Shown one piece after another: positions 25,487 through 34,705 of a DNA stretch of 64,000 bases (its first letter is position 1; each line of letters starts with the position of its first letter). Made by a program: the position numbers and the translations under genes. The stretch covers positions 2,173,347 through 2,237,346 of the forward strand of contig NZ_HG428741.1 in the NCBI RefSeq assembly GCF_000380245.2. Direction: 5' to 3'. The notes below the pieces were generated by a model. The model worked only from the letters and a program-made list of their open reading frames with translations, ran no database searches and had not been told where the DNA came from. Source of the DNA: Bacillus massiliigorillae. GTDB lineage: Bacteria; Bacillota; Bacilli; Bacillales; DSM-1321.

Positions 25487-26848
25487 TTAACTCATTTTGG
25501 TTAATATTTTATTCGGATTTAAACGGATGACTGGAACACTAGCAATACCAACAGAAAGAATAATGACCAATGTACCAAGTCCATAGACCAAACCTAGATC
25601 TTTTATCGAAGACTGGACTTTCAATTCTGTCAAAGTAGTTTGTTGATGATTGTTTGTGCTACTAGAAGCAGAGTCAACTACTTTTTGCTGTAACATGGTG
25701 TCACCTAAGTTCTGCGCGACTACCTGACTAGTGAAAAAGGATATACCAATTGCAATTACTCCTATAATGAGAATTTCCACTATATGTTGTAAGATTATTT
25801 GTCCTTTAGTAACCCCCATTGAAAGCAGCATCCCGCTTTCATGTATACGATTCTTTATGAGCAGATTAAGAATTAACGATAGAATGAGAATGCTGGAAAT
25901 AATAATACTCAGTAGCAATGTTCCCAATAAATTTTTCATATTTTGCAAGGGCTTTGCTGCTTTTTCATACCCTTGATCATCTGCGTTAAATATAAAATAA
26001 TCCCAATTATTACTTTTGTCTTTTTGAACCTCTTTGATTATTTGATTTAGATTCGCAGGATCATTGACGTGAAAATGAACCCTATCATACTTTTTAACAA
26101 CATTTGTAGAATAAAATTCATTGCTAGATTTTAAATCTATATATATCTTATTTTCCAGTAGCTCACTAGGAGCGAACATAGCTGTGTTTGATTGTTCCGT
26201 TTCAATTTCAAAGATTCCCTTAATGACGAGGTTTACGAATATATTACTATCCCCTGCTAGATTTGGAATTTCAACAAGTTGAATCGTATCACCTACCTTT
26301 AGACCATTTAATTCTGCAAGAGGCTTACTGATAAGCGCTTTATTTTCATCTTCTTCGTTCAAATGATTCCCCTGTTCCAAACGTAATTTTCCGCTTTTAA
26401 AATCTTGACCATCAGCAGTTCTTGTATTGGTTTCGTTTGTAATCGTGTGCCGCATCACTTCATCGTCAGCGTACAAATCATTTGTTTCAATCAACTTTAG
26501 GTATTGTTCATTCTTACCTTTTAATAGAAAATTTCCTCTACGAAGAGCATTATAAGAATCAATACCAGGTGTTTTCATAATTTTTTTTATCATTTTATCG
26601 TCTAAAATGTATGGTACTGATTTTCTTTTTTCATTATCTATAACTTGATTAAATTTCGATTTATCAAGTCTAAGTTCAAAACTACCACCTAATGATTGCC
26701 GCAGATTCAGAGCCGCAATATCTGACGCCCTCTGAATGAATAGCCCAGTCATAACAAAAGTCGAAATCACTAGTAAGACAAGAAATAGTAGTAGGCTTTT
26801 CCCCCATTTTCTTCGGACATATAGAAATGCCCGTTCAAATAAATTCAT
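25487..26848 (-). CDS. FtsX-like ABC permease, tandem paralogue 1
   Basis: 453 residues with the same domain order as its downstream paralogue: helix 15-37, extracytoplasmic domain (about 38-300), three C-terminal helices with SGMLLSMGVTKGQIILQHIV and the end IRLNPNKILTKMS. The extracytoplasmic domains have diverged more than the membrane parts, which suggests different ligand contacts. The start has GAGGTG upstream. It is the first gene of the three-gene transporter unit, with a terminator separating it from the kinase gene and a regulator-like site at 26937-26964. Confidence 0.88.
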   Translation of the reverse strand: MNLFERAFLYVRRKWGKSLLLFLVLLVISTFVMTGLFIQRASDIAALNLRQSLGGSFELRLDKSKFNQVIDNEKRKSVPYILDDKMIKKIMKTPGIDSYNALRRGNFLLKGKNEQYLKLIETNDLYADDEVMRHTITNETNTRTADGQDFKSGKLRLEQGNHLNEEDENKALISKPLAELNGLKVGDTIQLVEIPNLAGDSNIFVNLVIKGIFEIETEQSNTAMFAPSELLENKIYIDLKSSNEFYSTNVVKKYDRVHFHVNDPANLNQIIKEVQKDKSNNWDYFIFNADDQGYEKAAKPLQNMKNLLGTLLLSIIISSILILSLILNLLIKNRIHESGMLLSMGVTKGQIILQHIVEILIIGVIAIGISFFTSQVVAQNLGDTMLQQKVVDSASSSTNNHQQTTLTELKVQSSIKDLGLVYGLGTLVIILSVGIASVPVIRLNPNKILTKMS

Positions 26849-26936
26849 ATTATAAACACCTCTTTTCTCTATAATTAGTTACGTTGAGAACTTTTTTAAT
26901 CATCAGTTTAATCTAAGAACACTACTACTATATCTC

Positions 26937-26964
26937 TTCAATGTTTCATCAGTTTGTCATCGAA
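26937..26964 (-). promoter_or_regulatory. Shared regulator-like site, permease operon
   Basis: A 28-bp block nearly identical to 30107-30134. On the minus strand it contains TGACAA and TGAAAC as half-sites 11 bp apart, the spacing usual for OmpR-family regulators. It lies 89-116 bp upstream of the first permease gene. Confidence 0.6.
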
Positions 26965-26980
26965 AAAGTAATGGAATGCA

Positions 26981-27015
26981 AAAAAATCCTTTGTTTTATC
27001 AACAGAGGATTTTTG
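26981..27015. terminator. Terminator after the kinase gene
   Basis: Arms AAAAAATCCTTTGTT and AACAGAGGATTTTT form a hairpin 15 bp after the kinase stop. It separates the regulator-kinase unit from the permease unit. Confidence 0.8.
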
Positions 27016-27029
27016 AAACTATAAGATTA

Positions 27030-28478
27030 TCAAAATATAATGGTGAATCGCATCCCTTTCTCATAAGGAAGGAAAGAGTAAGAAATCTGGTAGACGGAAA
27101 GAATTTGAGATACAAGGTACAGTCCCAATCCACTTCCTCCCGTATGTCGGTTACGCGAAAAATCCGGACGATAGAATGGTTCAAAAATACGTTCCAAGTA
27201 CTCTGCTGGGAGAGGTGTACATTCATTTTCAATTAATATGCTTTTTTCGCCGAGTACTAATCGGATTCTCTCTCCTGGTAAGGTATAATTAACCGCATTG
27301 GAAAACACATTAGAGATCACTTTTGCGAAACTTTCAGGTGGTACTTTTGCTATTATTCCCTTTGATAACTCTATATTAACAACCACTCCTTTAGCTTTTG
27401 CAATCAAAAGATATGGTTCTATCGACTTACGAACCATATCTGCTATTTGAGTATCCTGCGCACTCTCGTCTTTCTCATAAAAACTTAGCTTAGATGCATC
27501 AAGAACACCACATACCATATCACTCAGTTTCTCGACCAACTCTTTGCATTTTGGTAGGTAGGTTTCGTGATCCTTGAACTTTCCAACCCCTATAATCATA
27601 TTATCCAACATAAAGTTGACAGCTGTTACTGGCGTTTTCAATTCGTGAGACGCTGCCCGCATAAAGTCTACTTTTGATTGTTCTACCCTACTTACATGCT
27701 CATTTTCTCGTTGTAGATTATCAATAGTTGTTTGCAGACTCTCGTACAGAGAATTCACATTTTCTGCTAGGATTCCAATTTCATCTTTCGTATTCACTTC
27801 ACAAATAGCCATTTTATCAAGTTGTTTCATTTTTCCAGTCGTATAAGATATACGCTCGAGTGGCTTTGTAATTTTTCTAGAGTATAATAGAGCGAAAAGA
27901 GTAGAAAACACAAGGCATATCAGTAATGAAAACGGCAATACCATAATAACGATACTCTTCGCCTCATTTACAGGTTGAAGCGTCTCCGTTGTTTTTACAT
28001 AGCATTCCTGTCCATATTGGTTGGTGAATTTGGACCCCATCTCCAAAAAGTCATTCGTCTTATCAAAATGATTTTCTGGCATACTATTACTCTCATAAAA
28101 ATTCATATCATTTGAATCAGATGGAACATTCGATGAAATAGATGATTTATTTTCTGTTTCTATTTTCATACCGGCTATACTTTGTTTAGGACCAAGATTT
28201 GAAGAATTCGCTTCTAAAATTACACCGTCATAATTCAAATATACTTGTATTGATTTTTCTTGAGCAAAGTCACCAATAGTATATTGCACTTCTTCGGTTG
28301 ATATTTTTTTGAGTTGCTTAACAAGCTGGCTATTGATGTCTTTAAAATCCTTTTCCTTTTGGTTTGTATAGAAGATAGGCATTAAGACATAAATCAGCAC
28401 ATGGCCTATCAGCGTAATCAACACCATTAGCCCCATGACATATAGAAACGTCTTGGGGAACAATTTCATTTTTTTCAT
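27030..28478 (-). CDS. Sensor histidine kinase with extracytoplasmic domain
   Basis: 482 residues. There are two membrane helices (about 10-32 and 178-202), an extracytoplasmic sensor of about 145 residues, a HAMP domain starting SRKITKPLERISYTTGKM, the H-box RAASHELKTPVTAVNFM, the N-box VISNVFSNAVNYTLP and the G-box HTGGSGLGLYLVSQIL. Unlike the kinase at 16508 it has its own sensor domain. The start overlaps the regulator stop by four bases (ATGA), so the two are translationally coupled. It probably senses a cell-envelope stress or a peptide. Confidence 0.9.
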   Translation of the reverse strand: MKKMKLFPKTFLYVMGLMVLITLIGHVLIYVLMPIFYTNQKEKDFKDINSQLVKQLKKISTEEVQYTIGDFAQEKSIQVYLNYDGVILEANSSNLGPKQSIAGMKIETENKSSISSNVPSDSNDMNFYESNSMPENHFDKTNDFLEMGSKFTNQYGQECYVKTTETLQPVNEAKSIVIMVLPFSLLICLVFSTLFALLYSRKITKPLERISYTTGKMKQLDKMAICEVNTKDEIGILAENVNSLYESLQTTIDNLQRENEHVSRVEQSKVDFMRAASHELKTPVTAVNFMLDNMIIGVGKFKDHETYLPKCKELVEKLSDMVCGVLDASKLSFYEKDESAQDTQIADMVRKSIEPYLLIAKAKGVVVNIELSKGIIAKVPPESFAKVISNVFSNAVNYTLPGERIRLVLGEKSILIENECTPLPAEYLERIFEPFYRPDFSRNRHTGGSGLGLYLVSQILSVYQISYSFLPYEKGMRFTIIF

Positions 28479-29140
28479 TGAGACACCTCAAACTTATAAC
28501 CGATACCCTTGATTGTTCTAATACATTCAAGTCTTAATTTCTGACGGAGCCGACTAATATAAAGATCAATCGTACGATCAGAGTCAGGAGCATCAACACC
28601 CCATATTTCCTCCAGTATCTGATTCCTTGACAAAACAAGTCCCTGATTATCAATCAAGAGCTTCAAAAGATGCAACTCTTTTTGTGTGATATCCACTCGC
28701 CCCCCAGAGTTGAAAGCTGTATAAGCACCAAAATCCACGATTAAATCTGCGTGCGCCCAGACATGTACATCCTTACCTTTCCCCACCCTGCGCAACAATG
28801 CTGTAATCCTCTTTCCAAGTAAAACAATGGAACATGGTTTCGTAATATAGTCATCCGCCAGCCCATCAAAACTAGCTATTTGAGTACTTTCATCTTTAAT
28901 GGCTGTTAACATGAGAACTGGAACTTCACTGCCTTCCCTTATCTGTTTTAAGACCGTCAATCCATTTATTTTCGGCAACATAATATCCAATACTACTACA
29001 TCAATTGGTATATCAGCGAACATCTTAAGGGCTTGTTCTCCGTCAAAAGCGGCATATACATCATGTCCAGCTCCTTTTAAATATTCACAAATACTGTCAT
29101 TAGTGTCTAGATCATCCTCAACAATTAGAAGTCTTGCCAT
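28475..29140 (-). CDS. Response regulator (OmpR family)
   Basis: 221 residues. The receiver domain has DVVVLDIMLPKINGLTVL (phosphoacceptor Asp about 52), PVLMLTAIKDES and the conserved Lys in ITKPCSIVLLG. The winged-helix domain (about 125-220) contains SDRTIDLYISRLRQKLRLEC and the wing IRTIKGIGYKFEV. It probably binds the paired sites at 26937 and 30107 and so controls the permease operon and the small membrane protein gene. The start ATG has GAGGAAAAAATA upstream. Confidence 0.9.
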   Translation of the reverse strand: MARLLIVEDDLDTNDSICEYLKGAGHDVYAAFDGEQALKMFADIPIDVVVLDIMLPKINGLTVLKQIREGSEVPVLMLTAIKDESTQIASFDGLADDYITKPCSIVLLGKRITALLRRVGKGKDVHVWAHADLIVDFGAYTAFNSGGRVDITQKELHLLKLLIDNQGLVLSRNQILEEIWGVDAPDSDRTIDLYISRLRQKLRLECIRTIKGIGYKFEVSQ

Positions 29141-29250
29141 ATTATTTTTTCCTCATTTCTAGTAAATCTTAAAAATCAGTATCTCAATACAATGTGTCAA
29201 AAAGAGAAAGTAAATAGTACTATATATAGAACGGCTTCAACAACAAAATG

Positions 29251-29293
29251 CCCTCTTTATTATTCAGCAAATCTTACTGTTTAACAAAGAGGG
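29251..29293. terminator. Hairpin between membrane protein and regulator genes
   Basis: Arms CCCTCTTT and AAAGAGGG around a 27-base loop. It lies 80 bp after the stop of the gene at 29374, which suggests that this gene is transcribed separately from the regulator. Confidence 0.55.
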
Positions 29294-29373
29294 AGTAATA
29301 TAAATATACGATTCAACAATACTTATTACGTTTACTCTACGTATACCGCTGACAGAGAGAAGCTTTACATGAA

Positions 29374-30042
29374 CTAATATGTCTTTCTCATATTGTATTT
29401 CACATATTGTCCGGCAAATGCCAACATAAAGTATAATGCCATACTCATTAAAATGTCCGCAATGTCTATATCTGAAGCATTATCCATTGAGTTCTCTGAA
29501 TTTGCCTTTAACGACTTGTCAGTTGATTCCTCTGGATTTGACATTGAAATAGAAGCATCTGATTCCACTGAACTATCATAGTTATAAGACTTTTGTTCAG
29601 AATCCTCACTTCCAGCATTGTTTTTTGGATTTGTAACTTCTTTTCCAAAACTTTGCACAATTCCACTTTGTTCATTATTGCCTTTTCCATCATCAGCGCC
29701 AATATCCATTGTTTTACTAGATTCTTTCGGTTCACCTAAATTGCTAGACATTGGTTTGTCAGTACCTTTGTTAATTGCCGTATTCTCTCCAAATTGCACT
29801 CCAGCAACTGATATTATAGCAATAACAATGGAGAATAAGAGACTTCTACCCCAATTCCACGCTTTATCAGATTGTATAAAATATCCAGCAAATACTATCA
29901 TAATACATGGTAAGACCCATAGAACAATTCCTACCGTATTACTATCAGTATAAAATCTCTCTTTAATAAAGAATATTGCAAACTGAATAACAAACAATCC
30001 TACTAATAATAGTACTCTTTTGATGATCTTCTTTTTATCCAT
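29374..30042 (-). CDS. Membrane protein of the second efflux module
   Basis: 222 residues. Three hydrophobic helices (about 8-25, 38-55, 65-85) are followed by a long, polar Ser/Asn/Asp-rich region (about 90-190, with SEDSEQKSYNYDSSVESDAS) and a fourth helix near the C-terminus (ILMSMALYFMLAFAGQYV). The family is not recognised. A copy of the regulator-like site lies 65-92 bp upstream of its start, so it is probably part of the same regulon. A role in immunity or in sensing is likely but unproven. Confidence 0.65.
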   Translation of the reverse strand: MDKKKIIKRVLLLVGLFVIQFAIFFIKERFYTDSNTVGIVLWVLPCIMIVFAGYFIQSDKAWNWGRSLLFSIVIAIISVAGVQFGENTAINKGTDKPMSSNLGEPKESSKTMDIGADDGKGNNEQSGIVQSFGKEVTNPKNNAGSEDSEQKSYNYDSSVESDASISMSNPEESTDKSLKANSENSMDNASDIDIADILMSMALYFMLAFAGQYVKYNMRKTY

Positions 30043-30106
30043 TTATCTTATTCATCCTTTCTAATTAAATCTTTACTGTGTTTTTGCTACAATTGCATTG
30101 TAACTT

Positions 30107-30134
30107 TTCAATGTATCACCAGTTTGTCATTGAA
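30107..30134 (-). promoter_or_regulatory. Shared regulator-like site, small membrane protein gene
   Basis: Matches 26937-26964 at 24 of 28 positions, including both TGACAA-type half-sites; the region around it is not otherwise conserved. Confidence 0.6.
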
Positions 30135-30149
30135 TAAGAAAGTAGAATA

Positions 30150-30290
30150 AAAAAAGTATAGAGACGCTTATCGGAGTACTTCTTGAATACAAAAAACATC
30201 TATCCAAGCTTGAAGAAGAGATAGATGTTTTAGCAAAAATTATAATTTTTAAAAAAGACTGTTTTCCAAGATGTTGCCTGAAACAAACAT
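30150..30290 (+). pseudogene. IS110-family transposase remnant
   Basis: One frame reads IGVLLEYKKHLSKLEEEIDV, the helical middle region of IS110 transposases. In another frame close by, LKKTVFQDVA and a stop match the C-terminus seen at 260-289 (LKNKTTFHDVA). A large internal deletion joins the two. The DNA after the stop ends in TATTAGCTGG, the same element end as near 415. Confidence 0.65.
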
Positions 30291-30378
30291 TTACATGTAT
30301 TAGCTGGTTTAGTTGCATAACGAAAAAAGAGCGTATCACACATTTCTTGATCTAGAAGGATTACATCTGTTAATAAAT
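30291..30378 (-). repeat. CT-repeat copy joined to an IS110 end
   Basis: TTTAGTTGCATAACG, AAAAAAGAGCG, a weak hairpin and ACATCTG-TTAATAAATGAG. The part left of the core is IS110 sequence. Confidence 0.6.
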
Positions 30379-30432
30379 GAGTTATGCTTCTTTTCAGTTA
30401 AAACACACTTGAGTTAATATGAAACTAAATAA

Positions 30433-30605
30433 TTAATTAGATATTTTCTTATTTTTGAATACATACGTACATATAAGAGAACAAAATACGATGGCAAATA
30501 GCCATACAATAACAGATAGCACTTTCTTTTCAACCAAAATGCCAAAGGTACTGTAGTAATCAACTTCATAAACCCATTCTTCCAAGGCCTTCTTTAGTAG
30601 GCCTA
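30433..30605 (-). pseudogene. Membrane protein C-terminal fragment
   Basis: The frame IGLLKKALEEWVYEVDYYST, FGILVEKKVLSVIVWLFAIV, then FCSLICTYVFKNKKISN ends in a stop and has no proper start. One hydrophobic helix is visible. It is probably the tail of a lost membrane protein gene; the family is unknown. Confidence 0.35.
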
Positions 30606-30646
30606 TCTACTCGTATAGCAAAATGAGGATGAAATATTTCCCACTA

Positions 30647-30982
30647 TTAATCTTCTATGTTTTCTATATTTATATCTAAACGATTGCCTTTCGCTAATAA
30701 CATACAAAATTCTTCGATAGACCAGCCTGAAGGTAAATTCTCAACAATTTCTTGCTTTAATACATCTAATGTGTTTTGACATACTTCTAGTTTATAAATA
30801 GGACCCTTACCGTTAATTTGTTTAAACACAATGAAACTAGACGGATTTGTATTAAGCGTTGTTTCAGCAATATCAATAATTTGTGGATAAGCAGCATAAG
30901 GTACAGCATCCTTAAGTCGAAGAATATCTATAAGAGCTTCACGAAAGCTCTTATTTTGTTGTACTATTCTATCTACATTCAA
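30647..30982 (-). CDS. Hypothetical cytoplasmic protein
   Basis: 111 residues with a strong ribosome site (TATAGGAGGTATTAC). Mixed helical and beta content: MNVDRIVQQNKSFREALIDI, DAVPYAAYPQIIDIAETTLN, FIVFKQINGKGPIYKLEVCQ and LPSGWSIEEFCMLLAKGNRL. There is no signal peptide, membrane helix or known motif. It stands alone among gene fragments on both sides. It could be an immunity-like or regulatory protein, but nothing in the sequence decides this. Confidence 0.5.
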   Translation of the reverse strand: MNVDRIVQQNKSFREALIDILRLKDAVPYAAYPQIIDIAETTLNTNPSSFIVFKQINGKGPIYKLEVCQNTLDVLKQEIVENLPSGWSIEEFCMLLAKGNRLDINIENIED

Positions 30983-31081
30983 TGTAATACCTCCTATATA
31001 CTTAAAAAAGTTACTATTATGTTATCAAAACCTATTGTTATATAAAAAAGTGTTCATTTACTACATGGTCACCGATAAAAC

Positions 31082-31256
31082 TTATAGATTCTTATCTAAA
31101 TGATGAAGTGGTATCTTCACTTCCAAGAACGTCTTAATTGATAATGTAGCAACCGCTATTAGGAAAAAGATGATACCTAGCGGAGTAGAGAAATAACCTA
31201 AAATAATTGGAAATGTTAGCATACATAACGTGAATAAAGAAAATAAATTGCCTAAT
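31082..31256 (-). pseudogene. Polytopic membrane protein, C-terminal fragment
   Basis: The frame GNLFSLFTLCMLTFPIILGY, FSTPLGIIFFLIAVATLSIK, then TFLEVKIPLHHLDKNL and stop. Two hydrophobic helices and a basic tail are visible; there is no start. The family cannot be decided. Confidence 0.4.
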
Positions 31257-31311
31257 TAATCTACTTCTTTCCTATAATATCTTATTTCATTCTTTCCGAC
31301 CTCTGCATTTA

Positions 31312-31560
31312 TAAAACAGATACCCCCGCTTTTGATAAGAACTTGTAAACGTTATTTACCCAATTCATATTTAAATTCGTAGGACCGTTATGGATGAATC
31401 CACCGACATTATTATAGTCTCTTAACCATCTACTATCTCCACCTTTTTCTGACATTGTAATAGCCATGAGGAAAGCGGGATCAATGCCATATTTATGACC
31501 TACTTCAATGTAAGTAGCACCATGACCACTTAATTGTCCTGATTCAGTAGTCGTGATTCG
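31312..31560 (-). pseudogene. Glucosaminidase (autolysin) domain fragment
   Basis: The frame TTTESGQLSGHGATYIEVGH, then KYGIDPAFLMAITMSEKGGD, RWLRDYNNVGGFIHNGPTN and NWVNNVYKFLSKAG matches the catalytic domain of peptidoglycan N-acetylglucosaminidases. The helix-Glu region is AITMSEKGG and NNVGGF follows it. The start is lost and the end runs on without normal gene structure. It is a remnant of a secreted or sporulation cell-wall hydrolase. Confidence 0.6.
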
Positions 31561-31621
31561 ATGATAGTAATTTGTTCACGTCATCTTCCAACTCCATAAG
31601 ATGTGGGTTTCCGTATATACT

Positions 31622-33270
31622 TTAACTGGATCTTTCAAGTTCCTGTAACTCATTAAGTTTCAGAAAACAATCTAGGTGTTCTTTTAGAAATTCAACATAA
31701 TGGTCGACCTCATCTATTGTTGAGTATGGCGATATCGTAAAAAATTTATGCGCATATACGGATATGCGCTTGTTTGAATTTGCTGCTTCTAAGAGACACT
31801 GCTTTTTTGTATTTCCAAAGAAGACGATATCTCGTTCGGCACCAATTACCTCTGCAAACTCGTCATTAAATTGATTAATTTCCGTTATTTCTTCGACGGT
31901 TAAAAGTCCGTTCCTTTCATCATTCCACTTTGTCTTTTCAGGATAAAAACGGAATGTTGTAATCGGAGAAACCTCATTTGTGATCACCACATTCGAAACT
32001 TCTTTTATTAACGTCTCTCTAAATGCAATATTGACACGAATATAGTTGGCTAAAAGCTCTTGATAACCGTCGACTCCAAATGCTAATAAAGACGCATAAA
32101 TCGCCAAAGCACTTCCCATTCGTGAGCATTCGAGCGTGTAGCCTGTATGATAGCTACCATAACCTCGATTCCCAACATACGGCGTTTCCTCTGCATCTAA
32201 ATCAACATACTTAAGATACTCTCTGTTTTTAATTAAAAATAAACTCGTTATATATGGAGTTTGTCCAAGCTTATGGAAATCAAAGACCATACTATCAGCA
32301 AGCTTGATATGTTTAAACTTCTGCTGATAGGATTTCAATACTTCATTAACGTTGTCTTCAAATCGCAGAGGATTGCTTCCAAAGTCGTAACTATTAAAGA
32401 AACTATACATGCCCCCCATAGCAGAGTCTGCATGGATAAAGAGTGGATATATGCCATATGCGCGTTCCAATTCTTCTGATATTAGCTTAATTCCCTCAAT
32501 GTCATCAATCCCAAATGTATCAGTAGCTCCCATTGTGGCAAGGACATAAAGAGGAACACCACCTTGTGCTATAACATGCTCCATTTTTTCTTTTAAATCT
32601 TCTAGATTCATAGAATGATCAGCATTAGCTTTCACGCGAATCATATTTTCTACACCAATCCCAGTTGCTTCTACAGATTTATACAGACTGTAATGTGATA
32701 GCTCAGAACAAAAGCAATAGAGATTTTGCGGTACACCACTTTGATTAGAGGTCGGCGCGTAACGTGCAATGGCAAGGCGCAAAGAGTTAAAGACAGCCCC
32801 TTGTCCTCCCCAAGTTGTATATCCTGCACTAATATTTTCATCATATCCGACAAGTTTGGATAGCATACTAGTTACTTCGATTTCTGCTGTAGCCGCTGCT
32901 GGGCCTTCCACATCCCATATATTATTCCCATTGACTAGCACCATTACTAAATTGCCGATGATACTAGCAATATTCGGAAGGGGTGCTGCATTGGCTACAT
33001 AATTTCGATGACGTACCGGTGTCCTTCTACCAATTTTAGTAGCTCCTGAATCACTTCTACCATCGGCACACCCGTTTTCGGAACGTCAGCCTTTTGAATG
33101 ACACGATTATAATAATCCTCTGTGTACTCGGGCATTTCTCCTAGTGTTAGTTTGTTAGGATCCTTTAATTCATCTATTTTCGTTAAAATCATCTTAAAGT
33201 AGGACAATAATTCCTCTCTTTGAAAGTCATTCCCATCCATACTAGGAAACAATTTTTGCACTTTATTCAT
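31622..33270 (-). pseudogene. PLP-dependent decarboxylase (group II), frameshifted
   Basis: Two minus-strand frames together make one complete group II PLP decarboxylase of about 545 residues. The first (33270-32995) starts behind AAGGAGGCAAAACA and ends after EGHRYVIEIM. The second continues from about 33010 with HRNYVANAAPLPNIASIIGN, NNIWDVEGPAAATAEIEV, SELSHYSLYKSVEATGIG, the PLP-binding Asp in FIHADSAMGGMY and the Schiff-base Lys in VFDFHKLGQTPY. One missing base in the GTCAT region explains the break. If intact it would decarboxylate an aromatic or acidic amino acid. It lies after the c-di-GMP-controlled operon, with a terminator between. A sequencing error is possible. Confidence 0.75.
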
Positions 33271-33396
33271 TGTTTTGCCTCCTTGTTGTTTTTACTAGAA
33301 GTAGTATTATTTTTAAAAATTAGAATCCAATCGAAACCTTGCTGAATCTAAAAAACTATGAGGGCAATTGGAACAGTTTTTGCGCATATAAAAGAA

Positions 33397-33429
33397 GCTT
33401 CTCACAAGTTGGATAAACCTATGAGAAGC
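33397..33429 (-). terminator. Terminator after the MCP gene
   Basis: Arms GCTTCTCA and TGAGAAGC around 17 bases; the minus strand continues TTCTTTTAT. It separates the riboswitch operon from the decarboxylase. Confidence 0.75.
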
Positions 33430-33464
33430 ACTCTTATATTTATCATCCAATAAAATGAATATCT

Positions 33465-34667
33465 TTATACTGCTACACTGACTTTATTTTCAGTATCTTG
33501 ATCTACTTTAGCTTCCGCAGTTTCAACACCATGTTTCCATGCAAATAATGATTTTTTTATATCATTTTCCAGCTCCGCAAGACTCTTCGCTTCATGTACA
33601 AGTTTTTGCATTGTATTTAGTTCATCATCACTAATTTCTACTAGTTCCTCGAACATTTCAACAGATTCACGAGAGATAGAAGCTATCATAGAAATTGTTG
33701 TCATTATCTCATGAGAAGCAGAAGATAATTCTTCTGTACTTGCAGATGAATTTTCATTATTTTCAGCAATAATCTTTGTAGTAGATAGAATCTTTTCAAA
33801 CATGGTTCCAACCTCTACGATGGTCACATTTGTATCTTCAAATTCTTTTGTTCCCTGTTGCATTGACTTGACAACTCTGTCAGTCTCTTCTTGAATATTC
33901 TTTACAATATTTGATACTTCAGAAGAAGACTGACGTGATTGTTCTGCCAATCTTCGAACCTCATCAGCCACAACCGCGAAACCTTTACCATGCTCACCCG
34001 CACGAGCTGCTTCTATTGCCGCATTCAACGCCAGTAAATTAATTTGCTCTGAAATCTCTGTAATCACTTTTACAATAGTACCAATTTCGTGAGATTTTTC
34101 TCCGAGTTTATTTATTGCATCAAAAGTTGTAGTTATCGTTTTATTAAATTGCTCCATTTTCTCTAAGGAATAATTTAGCTTCACGTTCCCATCTTGCGTC
34201 AATTCTAAGGAAGTATTCGATTGTTCTGAAATTTGATTCGATCTCACCGATAAGTCTTCGATAGCTTGTGCCATTTCTTCCATAGATGTAGCACTCTCTT
34301 CTATAGCTACTAATTGTTTCTGTACTCCTCTACCTACCTCATCGATTGCTGCTCTAACTATATCCGCTTTCTCAGAAGCATATTCACCGATTTCAGCGAA
34401 GTTTTCTCCTTTTTCATGTACATCTTTTGAAAATATAAAAAACTTTTCTCTTATACGGCTGAAAAACTCAATTAGTTGATTAATTACAGCATGGTCAGAA
34501 CTTCTTTCATCTACTTTGGTTGTTATATTACCTACTGATATTTCTTTCATTACACTTATTATTTCTTTATTAATATGAGGATGACGTTTTAGTGCATGAT
34601 ATTGGTAAGCAAAATAACCCGACACACCCATTAAAATAATAATTATACCTATTAAAATAGCTTCCAT
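33465..34667 (-). CDS. Methyl-accepting protein without extracellular sensor
   Basis: 400 residues from the ATG behind AGGGTGGG; a GTG twelve bases upstream is possible. One N-terminal membrane helix (about 3-20) is followed directly by a cytoplasmic coiled coil and a full MCP signalling domain with the hairpin tip LLALNAAIEAARAGEHGKGF and VVADEVRRLAEQSRQSSSEV. No periplasmic domain or HAMP is evident, so the input is probably a partner protein or the cell interior. It is the third gene of the operon behind the c-di-GMP riboswitch, 38 bp after the GNAT-like gene. Confidence 0.85.
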   Translation of the reverse strand: MEAILIGIIIILMGVSGYFAYQYHALKRHPHINKEIISVMKEISVGNITTKVDERSSDHAVINQLIEFFSRIREKFFIFSKDVHEKGENFAEIGEYASEKADIVRAAIDEVGRGVQKQLVAIEESATSMEEMAQAIEDLSVRSNQISEQSNTSLELTQDGNVKLNYSLEKMEQFNKTITTTFDAINKLGEKSHEIGTIVKVITEISEQINLLALNAAIEAARAGEHGKGFAVVADEVRRLAEQSRQSSSEVSNIVKNIQEETDRVVKSMQQGTKEFEDTNVTIVEVGTMFEKILSTTKIIAENNENSSASTEELSSASHEIMTTISMIASISRESVEMFEELVEISDDELNTMQKLVHEAKSLAELENDIKKSLFAWKHGVETAEAKVDQDTENKVSVAV

Positions 34668-34705
34668 GATAAAACCCACCCTAATTAGACTTTATTATAA
34701 ATATG

